Source: VRUE01 sp963699225
GTDB lineage: Bacteria > Actinomycetota > Thermoleophilia > Solirubrobacterales > 70-9
Assembly: GCA_963699225.1 (NCBI GenBank)
Contig: OY969423.1
Span: forward strand, 1,984,001 to 2,048,000
DNA: 64,000 nucleotides
Direction: 5' to 3'
The translations under genes and the position numbers were made by a program. This document shows, one piece after another, positions 49,661-58,998 of the stretch; within the stretch, counting starts at the first letter, position 1; every line of letters begins with the position of its first letter. Below the pieces are notes generated by a model that saw nothing but the letters and a program-made list of their open reading frames with translations, did no database searches and was not told where the DNA came from.

Positions 49661-51613
49661 GTGCCGGGGCCGAACGCACTCAAGGTGGCGCTGCTGGGTG
49701 CGATGGCGGCACTGGCCGGCCTCTGTGGCAGCGACCCGGCCAAAGCGGCCTGGAGCGGAGCCGAACAGGTGAAAAGCTACCTCTCGCAGCGCAACGTCAA
49801 CGCCAGCCTGCTCGACGACGGCACCGCGCAACTCGGCTTCACCGCGACCACCGCGCCCGGCGGCGCGGGAATGTACGTGTTGAGCCGGCCCCCGGAAGCG
49901 GCCGCCTGGACGCCGACCTTCCTTGGCACCGGGCCGCCCAACGCGAGCTTCGCCTTCGGCCGCGACGGCTCGGCGGCGGTCGTCTTCGAGGGCGCCCAGG
50001 AGGGAGGCAAAGACACGGTTTGGGGCATTTATCGCAAAGCCAGCGGCAGCTGGGGGGCGGTGACCAAGCTCGCGGTCGTGCAGCGCATCGACGCCGGACC
50101 GGTGGCGGCGATCGATGACGAAGGCGATGCGGCGGCGATCTGGATCGACCGCAGCACCAGCGGCCTGATCGCTCCCGACCGGGTGATGCAGTCGAGCACC
50201 TCGACCGGCACCTGGCCGGCGTCGCCGCAACAGCTGGCCCCGATCGCCGCTCCCGATCCGCAGATCCCCGATGGCGGCGGCGGCTTTGTCTTCGCCAATT
50301 GCGGCCCGGGCGTGTTGGGGGCCGCCGTCTTGCCCGACGGCACGCCGATCGCGGCTTGGGACTCGCCCTACGGCTCTTTCAAGTCGCACGGCACCGAACC
50401 GACCCCGTCCGATCAGGAGTGGGCGGTCTGCGGGGTGCAGATGGCGAAGGCGGGCGGCCCGGTCGTCAACGTGACGCCGCGGCCCGCGATCGGCTGGAAC
50501 GAGACGCCGTCGAGCGCGATCCCCGACTGGAAGCTGACGCGGATGAACGTCGACCCGGTGACGGGGGAGGTCGCGCTGATGGCGGTTGGCCTCGATGACG
50601 CGCTGAAAACGACCTGTGCTGGCAGCGTTGACTACTGCCGCCGCACCGATACGCAGCTGCGGATCTCGCTCGGTGGCTCAGGCGGGGTGCCCCACCCGGG
50701 AACCCTGCTCGGCTCCAACATCAACGGCATCGCGGCCCTGCGCAACGGCTTCGTCGCGGTCGCGAGCCAGAACGGCTCGAATCCGCTCGCGGCCGGTGTC
50801 GGCGGCTCGATCCCGAGCCTCACCCCGCTTACGCCCGACAAGCCGCTCTTCGCCAGCTCCGCGATCGCCCTGGGCCCCGCCGGCGAGGCCCAGCTGCTCA
50901 CCGCCACCAGCATCCCGACGGGGCTCTGGGGCTACAGCGCCGGGGCGGGGCAGCAGTTCGGCAGCGGCGTCCAAATCACCACCAATCAGATCCAGACGGT
51001 CTCGGCCTCGGTCGATTGCCGCGGCAACGCCTTCGCAGGCATGGCGACCGGCTCGACCGCCGGCTACCAGGTCCACGTCGCGACCAACCCGTCGGGGGCG
51101 TCGAGCGGCATCGGCTGTATCGTTCCTGGCGGCGAAGAACCCGGTCCCGAAGAACCCGACCCCAAAGGCCCCGGTCCCTCGGATCCCGGTGCGTTGGGCC
51201 CCCCGAACGTCGGCGCCCAGGACCCGCCCCACACCGACCCCGTGCCCAACACGCTCGGCAACCTCGGCCTGCTCACAGTCCTCCCCGATGGCAAAACCGT
51301 GAAGCTCACGGTCGCCTGTTCGGTGGCGGCTGTCACCGGCTGCTCCGGCACGGTCGGTATCGCCCCCCTGGACGGCGCCCGCATCTCAGCCAGGCCAAAG
51401 AAGTCGGTGAGCTACGGCAGCACCAGGTTCGCCGGCATCGCCCCCGGCGCGAAGAAAACGGTCACGGTCAAGCTCAACGCCAAGGGCAAAGCGGCGCTAC
51501 GCAAGGCTGGCTCGCTGCGAGTTCTAATCACGGTCGCGATCAGCGACGCCCGCAAGGTCACCCGCACCCAGAGCTTGACGAAGAAGCTGAAGCTGCCGCC
51601 GAAACGCGGCTGA
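49661..51613 (+). CDS. Exported protein with Pro/Glu-rich linker
   Basis: 650 residues from GTG 49661. Signal peptide ALKVALLGAMAALAGLCGSD. Residues 40-500 are probable beta-propeller-like repeats (PPNASFAFGRDGSAAVVFEG, AAIDDEGDAAAIWIDRSTSG). Residues about 510-560 are a linker rich in Pro/Gly/Glu (EEPGPEEPDPKGPGPSDPG), and the last 90 residues an Ig-like domain (KKTVTVKLNAKGKAALRKAG) with a basic tail. Surface location is likely; function unknown. Confidence 0.78.
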   Translation: MPGPNALKVALLGAMAALAGLCGSDPAKAAWSGAEQVKSYLSQRNVNASLLDDGTAQLGFTATTAPGGAGMYVLSRPPEAAAWTPTFLGTGPPNASFAFGRDGSAAVVFEGAQEGGKDTVWGIYRKASGSWGAVTKLAVVQRIDAGPVAAIDDEGDAAAIWIDRSTSGLIAPDRVMQSSTSTGTWPASPQQLAPIAAPDPQIPDGGGGFVFANCGPGVLGAAVLPDGTPIAAWDSPYGSFKSHGTEPTPSDQEWAVCGVQMAKAGGPVVNVTPRPAIGWNETPSSAIPDWKLTRMNVDPVTGEVALMAVGLDDALKTTCAGSVDYCRRTDTQLRISLGGSGGVPHPGTLLGSNINGIAALRNGFVAVASQNGSNPLAAGVGGSIPSLTPLTPDKPLFASSAIALGPAGEAQLLTATSIPTGLWGYSAGAGQQFGSGVQITTNQIQTVSASVDCRGNAFAGMATGSTAGYQVHVATNPSGASSGIGCIVPGGEEPGPEEPDPKGPGPSDPGALGPPNVGAQDPPHTDPVPNTLGNLGLLTVLPDGKTVKLTVACSVAAVTGCSGTVGIAPLDGARISARPKKSVSYGSTRFAGIAPGAKKTVTVKLNAKGKAALRKAGSLRVLITVAISDARKVTRTQSLTKKLKLPPKRG

Positions 51614-51725
51614 GCCGCGTCGCCTTGCCACGCTTCCCAAAGAAGCTTTGGTTGCAGCCCGGCTATCCCAAGTAAAACGCCTAAACCTTTGGTAGCGTCG
51701 TTTCCATCCCAAGGATCCCAGGGAC

Positions 51726-52928
51726 ATGAGCGGCGCCTTCACGAACAACAAAGCGGGCAGGGCCGGGCAGTTCACGCCCGTGCCTTCTGAGTCTGGCGCC
51801 TACTCGACGTTCTCGCCGAAGCCCCTTCCACCAGATCCTCCGCTTGCCATCGATGCGGAGATGCAACGCCTGCTGGATCGGGCGAATCAGGCCTTGGGTC
51901 GACTCGACGGCATCACCCTCCTTCTGCCCGACGCTGATCAGTTCCTCTACAGCTACATCCGCAAGGAGGCGGTGCTTTCCTCGCAGATCGAGGGCACCCA
52001 GTCCTCTCTCTCGGATCTGCTCCTCTTTGAGCACGATGTTGCGCCGGGTGTCCCGGAAGAGGACGTGCGCGAGACCACCAATTACCTCGCCGCGCTCAAC
52101 CTGGGCCTAAGAACCATGGAGGAGGGCCTTCCTCTCAGTTTGCGCCTCCTGAAGCAGATTCATGGCGAGCTCTTGCGCGGCACTCGCGGCGGCGCGACTG
52201 GCCCGGGCGAGTTCCGTCGAATTCAAAACTGGCTCGGCGGATCCGAGCCCACGGCGGCTCGCTACGTCCCTCCACCCCCAAACGAGGTGCCGTCCGCCAT
52301 GGCCGACCTCGAGAAGTTTCTGCACGGCGAGCCCGTGGCCATGCCCATCCTGATTAGAGCCGCGCTGGCCCACGCCCAGTTCGAGACGATCCACCCATTC
52401 CTCGATGGCAACGGTCGACTAGGCCGACTCCTTGTGACGCTCCTGCTCTGCAGCGAGACCGCTGATGGCGAAGCCCGCGTCCTCTCGCGGCCTCTGCTCT
52501 ATCTGAGCCTTCACCTGAAGAGCCACCGCGACACCTATTACGAACGGCTTCAGGCGATCCGGACCGACGGCGATTGGGAGGGCTGGCTCCGCTTCTTCCT
52601 GGAGGGAGTGATCTCAGTCGCCGACCTTGCGAGCGAAACCACCAAGCGGATCGTCGAGCTGATCGAGCGAGACAGGAAGCGGATCAGCACCCTCGGCCGC
52701 GCGATGGGCTCAGCCCTGCTCGTCTTTGACCACGCTGTCAGAGAGGTCGTCCTACGAATCCCCGAAACCGCCGAGCAGCTGCCGGTCTCCGAACCGACAG
52801 TCGCCACGGCCATCAGCCAACTAGAGCGAATCGGCATCCTCCGCGAGCTCACCGGCCGCCCCCGCAACAAGATCTTCGCCTACGACGAGTACCTGAAGAT
52901 CTTGAGCGAGGGGACGGAGCCGCTGTAG
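51726..52928 (+). CDS. Class II Fic family protein (adenylyltransferase-like)
   Basis: 400 residues. The catalytic motif is HPFLDGNGRLGR (H223-R234) and the autoinhibitory helix with S85-S-Q-I-E89-G90 lies N-terminal, as in class II Fic proteins. A winged-helix-like C-terminus (SEPTVATAISQLERIGILRE) follows. Fic proteins transfer AMP to proteins; members act as toxins, regulators or in defence. It is the first gene of the accessory block ending at the tRNA, but is separated from the KAP operon by 126 bases. Confidence 0.92.
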   Translation: MSGAFTNNKAGRAGQFTPVPSESGAYSTFSPKPLPPDPPLAIDAEMQRLLDRANQALGRLDGITLLLPDADQFLYSYIRKEAVLSSQIEGTQSSLSDLLLFEHDVAPGVPEEDVRETTNYLAALNLGLRTMEEGLPLSLRLLKQIHGELLRGTRGGATGPGEFRRIQNWLGGSEPTAARYVPPPPNEVPSAMADLEKFLHGEPVAMPILIRAALAHAQFETIHPFLDGNGRLGRLLVTLLLCSETADGEARVLSRPLLYLSLHLKSHRDTYYERLQAIRTDGDWEGWLRFFLEGVISVADLASETTKRIVELIERDRKRISTLGRAMGSALLVFDHAVREVVLRIPETAEQLPVSEPTVATAISQLERIGILRELTGRPRNKIFAYDEYLKILSEGTEPL

Positions 52929-53054
52929 GGCACTGCGCCGTCGGTGCCGGTAGGCCACTGCGTGTCACGGAAACAAATAGTTCCGAAACAGGATTAGGAT
53001 CGTCCCTTAACGCTCGGCGGGGAAGCAACCGAGTTAATGCGAGAGGGAGATCAG

Positions 53055-53357
53055 ATGACCCCAAGTTCTAGACAGGCCACTGTAGTTGCCGTTCTCTATC
53101 TCCTCTTGGTGGGAGTGATCGCGGTGGTCGCACTCCACGAGTACCGGATCGATGACTTCCTCAAGGTTTGGGCTGTACTCGGAACCCTAGTCGGAGTTCT
53201 AACGGGCGCCGTCCCGTCCTACTTCTTCGCTGTCTCTGCGGGGGACGCCAAAGAAAAGCAGGCGAAGGCTGAGGAAAGAGCACAGACGATCCTAGGGGTC
53301 GCGGATTCAGACGCTCTTAAAAGGGCGAAAGAACTGCGCTCCGATCTCTTCAAATAG
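53055..53357 (+). CDS. Small two-helix membrane protein
   Basis: 100 residues. Two hydrophobic segments (VVAVLYLLLVGVIAVVALHE, VWAVLGTLVGVLTGAVPSYF) are followed by a charged tail (GDAKEKQAKAEERAQTILGV). GGGAG 8 bases before ATG 53055. It lies 30 bases before the KAP NTPase gene and is likely cotranscribed. Function unknown; it may anchor or gate the larger complex. Confidence 0.68.
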   Translation: MTPSSRQATVVAVLYLLLVGVIAVVALHEYRIDDFLKVWAVLGTLVGVLTGAVPSYFFAVSAGDAKEKQAKAEERAQTILGVADSDALKRAKELRSDLFK

Positions 53358-53386
53358 ACCACCGCCCACCAAGCCAACTTCGCACC

Positions 53387-55873
53387 GTGGCGCCTGAGCC
53401 AGTGCATTCCGCCTCATCAATTGTGGCTTCGGATCTAATTCCGGATCGTGCTCTGCGTGCCGGGGATCCTGATGAATTCGACTACGCCCCTCTTGCAAGT
53501 CGGGTTGCAGAGCTTTGCGACGCAGCCGAGACTCCAGTCAATATCGCTCTCTTCTCTCCTTGGGGCTCGGGTAAGTCGAGCCTCTACTCCCTAATCGAGA
53601 GACGGCTGGCTGCACTAGGAGGGCACTCTCGGCTTATCCGCTACGACGCCTGGCGCTACGGCGGGGATGGACTGCGCCGTAACTTCATCGCCCACGTAGC
53701 CCGGGAGTTGCACCTTCCTCACGAGGACCCTCACTACTCGGAATTCAACCGCGGCCTCTATGAGAATCAGCGACGGGTTTCGCTAACTCTGCCCGGACTT
53801 TGGAGTGCACTGCGAAACGCCCGTCTCTGGCCGCTGGTTGCCTTGGCAGTGTTCCTCGCGGCCGTTGGTGCCCTGCTCGGCGTCGACTCGGTTCTGATCG
53901 GCGCTTTGATCTCCACCTTCCTGTTGCTGATCACCGCCCTGGTCGACGCCGGCAAGGTCGAAATCGAGCAATCCAAGCCCTCCGAGGACGAGGAGTTCTT
54001 CTCGCGCTTTACCCGCCTGGTCGAATGGGCGACGGACGAGAGTGCCCCAGTTCGCGGCGCCCGGGTTCGGGCTGCCGAGCGTTGGGATCGCCTCCGCCAA
54101 ACCGTGGCCGAGCACGTCGGTCTCTACCGATTGTTGTTTTGGTGGTCAGAGAAGGTCGAGGCCCGGCCCTATCCGCTGCCCAAGCCAAGGCGCCTGGTGT
54201 TCTTCATCGATGAGCTCGACCGCTGCAGTCGCGCCGACATCGTCAAGACCCTGAAAGCCCTGCGCACCTTTCTGGACGCAGATCGTTGCGCCTTCATCGT
54301 CGCCGCCGATCGTCGTGTGATCGAACAGGCGCTCGGAGAGGTTGAACAGTCAACCCCATCTGAACCCGAAGTTCCCTACTACTCGAGTGCCGGTGCCTAC
54401 CTCGACAAGATCTTTCAACACCAGTTGGCCCTTCCGCCGCTTCAGGGCTCACGCTTGACCAGCTTTGCCGGTGTGCTGGTCGAAAAGCAAATCGCCAGAA
54501 GTAAAGATGGGCCTGGCTTTTGGCGTGAGTTGCAGGAGGCCGGCGAGGGCGACATTCTCGATGACGCTCTCTATGCACTGATCCCCTCTCATGTGCGCAG
54601 TCCCCGGCGGGTCAAGGTGCTGCTCAACAACTTCGTAGTTACGGCCAAGCTCGCAGAAGCGCGCGGCGTTTACGTTCCCGCTCGGGCTCCCGAGGTCGCA
54701 AAGCTCGTTGCCCTCCGCACCGAGTTCCCGGTTTTCGCCGCGGTCCTTTTTCGCGAGCCCCGCCTCGCCAGCTACTGGACTGAGGCCGCGGTTCCTCCCG
54801 ACCACCGCATTGAACAGGTCCAGAGGTTGATGGCGGAGATCGCCGATTCACCTGGCCCCGCTGCCTACATCGACGGTCTCGACCAGACCGGATCAGGGAG
54901 CACTTCCGAAGAGCTTTCAACTCGCCATTTCGAAGAGCTTCGCCGCTACCTCGAGCGCACCGCAGATACCAGCGACCCCGGCCGGGATCTGCTTTATCTA
55001 GAGGCGCCGGGGAAGATCTACAACCTCGATCCTGAATTTGGCGAGCGCCTCGAGCGCGACGCCCCTGATGTGCCGCTCGAGGTGCTTGATTCGCTCTCCG
55101 AACAGAACGAGGAGACCAAGCGCAGCGCCGCGCGACTCCTATCCGACATGGTTCAGACCCTTAGGGGCCCGGAGCGCTCACGGGTGATGACGGTGCTGAT
55201 GGGTCTCGCCGAGCAGCTCGATCCTCTCGGTACGACCGCGTGGTATCTCGCCAAGGCGCTGAAGACCTACCGCAGGGCCGAGGAGCTAGACGCCGACCAT
55301 CTAGTCGGAGCCCTTCGAATCGCCCTTGACGAGGCGCCGACGCCGATACCTGGGCGCGAGCTCGTCACTCGGCTCTTCGCCGACCCCCGACTGCTCGAAA
55401 CGCCCGCCCGGATCGAAAGCGTGGCAAAAATGGCCAGCCGCCTCTCCGACGCAGAAATCGAACAGCTGTGGACCGCAATCGCGAGCGTCGTCGTGGAGAG
55501 TCCTTCAGTTCTAGTGGTGCCTCTGGAAAGGCTCGACGAAGGGACCGCGCTCGCTCTGATCAATTCCGACCAGATCTGGGGTGCCATACGAGCCGCTGAG
55601 GCTGACTACCCCGCTGAGAGGGTTGCTGAGATTTGCGATCAGCTGCAACTCGCTGGCCTTTCCGGACCTTCGAAGCCAGAGCTTGCCTTCCGAATCCAGG
55701 GCCACCTGCTCGACTGTGAATCGGGGCTTGCTTATCAGGTGGTGAACCGGTATGCCGACGAGGTCTTCGATGGTCAGGGGGACGACCAGCGGGTCAATGC
55801 GCGTGTCCTGCATGCCTGGCGGCACGCCCCGGCTGAGCATTGGGAGGAATGGAATGGACGCCTCCGTGTCTGA
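53387..55873 (+). CDS. KAP family P-loop NTPase with inserted membrane helices
   Basis: 828 residues from GTG 53387. Walker A is SPWGSGKSS (57-65), the KAP-typical YDAWRYGGDGLRR follows, two transmembrane helices occur at about 148-186, and Walker B is LVFFIDELDRCS (270-281); VKVLLNNFVVTAKLAE is the sensor region. Residues 440-828 are helical and unrecognised. KAP NTPases (Kidins220/PifA) are often in phage-defence islands. The 402-residue gene overlaps its end by 20 bases. Confidence 0.88.
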   Translation: MAPEPVHSASSIVASDLIPDRALRAGDPDEFDYAPLASRVAELCDAAETPVNIALFSPWGSGKSSLYSLIERRLAALGGHSRLIRYDAWRYGGDGLRRNFIAHVARELHLPHEDPHYSEFNRGLYENQRRVSLTLPGLWSALRNARLWPLVALAVFLAAVGALLGVDSVLIGALISTFLLLITALVDAGKVEIEQSKPSEDEEFFSRFTRLVEWATDESAPVRGARVRAAERWDRLRQTVAEHVGLYRLLFWWSEKVEARPYPLPKPRRLVFFIDELDRCSRADIVKTLKALRTFLDADRCAFIVAADRRVIEQALGEVEQSTPSEPEVPYYSSAGAYLDKIFQHQLALPPLQGSRLTSFAGVLVEKQIARSKDGPGFWRELQEAGEGDILDDALYALIPSHVRSPRRVKVLLNNFVVTAKLAEARGVYVPARAPEVAKLVALRTEFPVFAAVLFREPRLASYWTEAAVPPDHRIEQVQRLMAEIADSPGPAAYIDGLDQTGSGSTSEELSTRHFEELRRYLERTADTSDPGRDLLYLEAPGKIYNLDPEFGERLERDAPDVPLEVLDSLSEQNEETKRSAARLLSDMVQTLRGPERSRVMTVLMGLAEQLDPLGTTAWYLAKALKTYRRAEELDADHLVGALRIALDEAPTPIPGRELVTRLFADPRLLETPARIESVAKMASRLSDAEIEQLWTAIASVVVESPSVLVVPLERLDEGTALALINSDQIWGAIRAAEADYPAERVAEICDQLQLAGLSGPSKPELAFRIQGHLLDCESGLAYQVVNRYADEVFDGQGDDQRVNARVLHAWRHAPAEHWEEWNGRLRV

Positions 55874-57062
55874 GCCCGAAATCGCGATCGCCGATCAGGC
55901 CGGAGAGGTGGTGGTGACGATGTTGGCCGGGTTTGACGCGGCACCGACCGAGGTGCAGTTCGAGGTGCCGCATTTCTGCGAACGGCTGGCGCCGATGCTC
56001 GTGCCGTCCTCGGCAGAGTCACTGCAGGAGGGGGTCGTCCATCGCATCGAAGAGATGCTCGCCGCCGATGAGTGGTCGGCGAGCGATGAGGCATGTGAAC
56101 GTCACGTACGGCTCTACCGTGTCGCCATGGCCCTGCGCTCGGTCGAGTCGATCGCCGAGTCGCTTGAAGACGCGCTTCGAAACGACGCAGCGCGGATCCC
56201 GACCGAGGGATGGACGCTAGAAATTCTGCGCCGCGCCCGACAGCTCGGTGCCGAGGCCCCCAACGCAGCCCGTCAGGCGATCATTGATCAGTTGCCGGCG
56301 CGCGATTGGGAGGCCCCCGAGCAGGCCGCCGCCGTGGCTCGTGCGCGGGCAGAGCTAATCCTCGCCCTCGGCGATGAGGCCGGGGTCTGGCCCTTGAGCC
56401 CCGTCGACGCCCGCGCTGCCTTTGAAACCCAAGAGAACCGCGACGCCCGCGCGGCTCTAATCGCCTGGCTTCGCGCCAAACCTTCGCCGAAGATGGTTCG
56501 CACACCCCTGGTCAGCAACGGAGTAAGACACGATGAGCTTGTCGATGCAGTCGCGACTTGGGCAAGGAAGCAGCCCGAATCATTTCGCACCGAGATCGCC
56601 GTGGCCCTGATCTCCCACAAGGTCCGCCGCCGCCGCTCTCTGAAAGCCGTGGCCGCTGGCGGAATAGATGAGCGCAAGCTCGCTAACTATGCCGGCAAGC
56701 GCCTGCGACCGATGCGCCGGGTCGAGGACCGTCGTCCGGTCGCCGAAACTCTCTCCGGACATATCTTCAAAGACGAGGGGGCTCGCGCCCAGATAGTGCG
56801 CCTGATCGCCTTCCTCTTGAGACCCGGAGAACCGAAGGCGAATATGGAGATCGTTAACGAGCTTCTGTCGGCGCTCGGACAGAAGCTACTCGTTGACCCC
56901 GAACCCCTTAGCACCGCGATTCGCCGTGCCCAGAAGCGCTGGAAGCTGAAGTTGACCGAGAATCAAGGCACGCGCTTGGTCGCACTCGGTGTCAAGATCG
57001 AAAAAGGCTGGTTCGGTGAACGGATAGCCAAGCGAGTTTGGAAACGCTTGCCAAAGCTCTGA
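55854..57062 (+). CDS. Helical partner protein of the KAP NTPase, unknown function
   Basis: 402 residues. Mostly alpha-helical, with many Arg/Ala stretches (RAAFETQENRDARAALIAWL, LRRARQLGAEAPNAARQAII) that look like HEAT/ARM-type helical repeats; the C-terminus is basic (WFGERIAKRVWKRLPKL). No catalytic motif is visible. ATG 55854 has GGGAGGAA upstream. It overlaps the KAP gene, so both are coexpressed, consistent with an effector or sensor subunit. Confidence 0.65.
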   Translation: MDASVSEPEIAIADQAGEVVVTMLAGFDAAPTEVQFEVPHFCERLAPMLVPSSAESLQEGVVHRIEEMLAADEWSASDEACERHVRLYRVAMALRSVESIAESLEDALRNDAARIPTEGWTLEILRRARQLGAEAPNAARQAIIDQLPARDWEAPEQAAAVARARAELILALGDEAGVWPLSPVDARAAFETQENRDARAALIAWLRAKPSPKMVRTPLVSNGVRHDELVDAVATWARKQPESFRTEIAVALISHKVRRRRSLKAVAAGGIDERKLANYAGKRLRPMRRVEDRRPVAETLSGHIFKDEGARAQIVRLIAFLLRPGEPKANMEIVNELLSALGQKLLVDPEPLSTAIRRAQKRWKLKLTENQGTRLVALGVKIEKGWFGERIAKRVWKRLPKL

Positions 57063-57286
57063 TGGAAAATGGAATCGCTACCGATAAAACGGGGCTTCCT
57101 CGGAGCAGGCGTCTGATCCCAAGTAGGCGCATGTGGTGGGCAGTCTTAAGAACCAGAAAGTGTCTACTTGAGGGCAGGATGATTTCTGCACATTTTTGAT
57201 GGGGTAGTGTCCCGTTACTAAACTCTTGCTGAGTTCTCCAAGTCTTATACTTGGAGTTCTCGGTTGGTGTTCGCCTCCGCCCCATC
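57063..57286. promoter_or_regulatory. AT-richer intergenic region with palindromic promoter
   Basis: No gene is seen in this 224-base gap. The inverted repeat CTCCAAGT-N5-ACTTGGAG (57236-57256) surrounds TATACT (57246-57251), a good -10 box. A direct repeat GAGTTCTC flanks it. This could be an operator/promoter for the two genes that follow. The base composition is lower in GC than flanking genes. Confidence 0.45.
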
Positions 57287-57772
57287 ATGCTGCCAATGGC
57301 CCTCAGTGACACTGCTGCGATCTCAATGGTCGGAATCGTCGTCTCCGGCGTCGTTGGGCCCGGAGTCGCCGCGCACTGGGCGCGAACGAGGCAGCGCGAC
57401 GATCATCAACATGCTCGCGCCCAGAAGGAACTCGATGATCTAACTTCGCTGCTCGACGCAGCTGCCGTCACGCTCGCCCCCGGTGTGACGCGGCTGCGAC
57501 AGGCGAGGTCCGAAGCCGACCCCGACATCGCAATGTGGGCGACCGAGGTGCACGCGACCTATGAGCGTCTGCTTTTGAGGGTCCCGGTCGGTGACCCTGT
57601 CGCCACCAGTTACATGACTGCGCGGGATCGTCTCACCGCCGTCGCCGCAACTTTCGACGCCTCAGCTTCAGAGGTCGAAGAGAACGAGGCAATCGGATCT
57701 TTCGAGGAGGCTCGACTGTCCTACCTAAATGCGGCCCGCGCTTGCCTCACGAAGAAGGGAGGGGCGATATGA
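57287..57772 (+). CDS. Membrane-anchored coiled-coil-like small protein
   Basis: About 161 residues. One N-terminal membrane helix (ISMVGIVVSGVVGPGVAAHW), then a charged helical domain (TRQRDDHQHARAQKELDDLT, LLDAAAVTLAPGVTRLRQAR). No family is recognised. ATG 57287 or 57296; no obvious ribosome site. The TGA overlaps the ATG of the NA37 gene (ATGA), so the two are translationally coupled. Confidence 0.65.
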   Translation: MLPMALSDTAAISMVGIVVSGVVGPGVAAHWARTRQRDDHQHARAQKELDDLTSLLDAAAVTLAPGVTRLRQARSEADPDIAMWATEVHATYERLLLRVPVGDPVATSYMTARDRLTAVAATFDASASEVEENEAIGSFEEARLSYLNAARACLTKKGGAI

Positions 57773-58806
57773 CTGTGACGCTTTCGGACCTGCAGATCAG
57801 TGATGCCGTTGTGCACGACGTGCCACGGCCAGAAACCGGCGAGCCGCTGACCCTCACTGATAGCCCGGTGGCGCTTGACACCGAGCTCGAGAACTATTTT
57901 CGCGACAAGCTCAAGGAGTCGCTGCTTGGCCGTGGCATTCGAATCCAAGCCGATCCTGGACTGCCTCCCGTCGTTAGGGACAGCGTCGGAGCAATTCTCT
58001 CCGATCCAACCCGGCATGTTTCTGCTTCGCAGGCGATGGCGGTACATCTTTTCGAACTACAGAAGAAGACCAATTCACCGGGCCTACTGACTGTCATCAG
58101 AGCGCGAGCTGCCAACCAAGACTTGATCGCTGTACTGAAGCTCGAGCGCGAGGTAGGGGTTCACGTTCTGATTGACGATGAAGGTCCCAAGCGTGTAATC
58201 AATTTGGAGTTCCTCCGCGATCTCACCCTTACGCGCAAGACCCGCGTCTTCAAGGCGGCTGTCGTAGAGCTCGTTGATCACTCCAATCCTCTGACTATGC
58301 AGGGTCTCGCCTCCGACGATCAGCGAAGCCGAACGGAGGGACGAGGTTTGGCACGCTTTTTCCTTTATGACTTTCTCGGATGCCAGCTCAGCGCGAGTGC
58401 CGAGAAAGCGACCCAAGACTTCTGGAATGCGGCGCAGACGTTTATCAACGAGGATGTCCTCTCGCCCGAGCGCAAGGGTCGATATCAGGTCGCGGTCCAG
58501 GCCTTCCTAGAGGAGCCCGAAGAAGACCTTCGTCCCGAAACGTTCGTTCAACGGGCGATCGACGCCAACGACCAGCCGAAGCTGCGACAGAGGATTGTCG
58601 ATCAGGGGCTGAACCCGCAGTCCACCGTGCCCAAGGACACCGGACTGATCGCCAGAAAGATCATGGGATTTCGCGTCACGTTTGGACACGGAATGTCTCT
58701 CGTTGGCGGCCGCGACGATCTCAATGAGCGGGTTGACCTTCCAAGCCAGAATGGCTCGGGTCACACCGTAATCCGCGATTCGATTAAGAGCTTCTCCGGG
58801 CGCTGA
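57769..58806 (+). CDS. NA37 / YejK-like nucleoid-associated protein
   Basis: 345 residues. GLARFFLYDFLGCQLSASAE, KGRYQVAVQAFLEEPEEDLR and the late IARKIMGFRVTFGHGMSLVG segment fit the 37-kDa nucleoid-associated family by length and order. YejK binds DNA in gamma-proteobacteria; homologues outside often occur in mobile and defence islands. It is coupled to the membrane-anchored gene before it. The exact biochemical role here is inferred. Confidence 0.72.
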   Translation: MTVTLSDLQISDAVVHDVPRPETGEPLTLTDSPVALDTELENYFRDKLKESLLGRGIRIQADPGLPPVVRDSVGAILSDPTRHVSASQAMAVHLFELQKKTNSPGLLTVIRARAANQDLIAVLKLEREVGVHVLIDDEGPKRVINLEFLRDLTLTRKTRVFKAAVVELVDHSNPLTMQGLASDDQRSRTEGRGLARFFLYDFLGCQLSASAEKATQDFWNAAQTFINEDVLSPERKGRYQVAVQAFLEEPEEDLRPETFVQRAIDANDQPKLRQRIVDQGLNPQSTVPKDTGLIARKIMGFRVTFGHGMSLVGGRDDLNERVDLPSQNGSGHTVIRDSIKSFSGR

Positions 58807-58902
58807 CCGTATTCCTAGTAGTCGTGGATCTGCCTCACCGCATCTTTGCCTGCTGAGGCTGCTGTGCTGGCCAAAATGAGCGGAAATCGACGAATCCTCA
58901 AG

Positions 58903-58926
58903 ATTTGAGCCACTAGTGGCTCAAAT
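58903..58926. repeat. Perfect 24-base palindrome after the NA37 gene
   Basis: Half site ATTTGAGCCACT, repeated exactly as its reverse complement without a spacer. It is 97 bases after the NA37 stop and 73 bases before the tRNA-Ala gene. It may terminate transcription, bind a dimeric protein, or mark an island border. No second copy was found. Confidence 0.7.
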
Positions 58927-58966
58927 GGAGTGCGATACGGCGAGATCGCCTGGGATTCCGAAACGG

Positions 58967-58993
58967 AGAAGGCTCCGACTAGCAGGGCCTTCT
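58967..58993 (-). terminator. Hairpin downstream of tRNA-Ala(CGC)
   Basis: AGAAGGC and GCCTTCT arms with a 13-base loop, beginning 5 bases beyond the 3' end of the tRNA on its strand. Likely tRNA terminator. Confidence 0.6.
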
Positions 58994-58998
58994 TGAAG

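Noticed and set aside
51614..51725. Possible left att site matching the tRNA-Ala 3' end
   Set aside because: No direct repeat of the tRNA 3' segment is visible there, and no integrase is present.
57203..57220. GGGTAGTGTCCCGTTA-like string reminiscent of an insertion-sequence end
   Set aside because: No matching second end, target duplication or transposase remnant was found in the gap.
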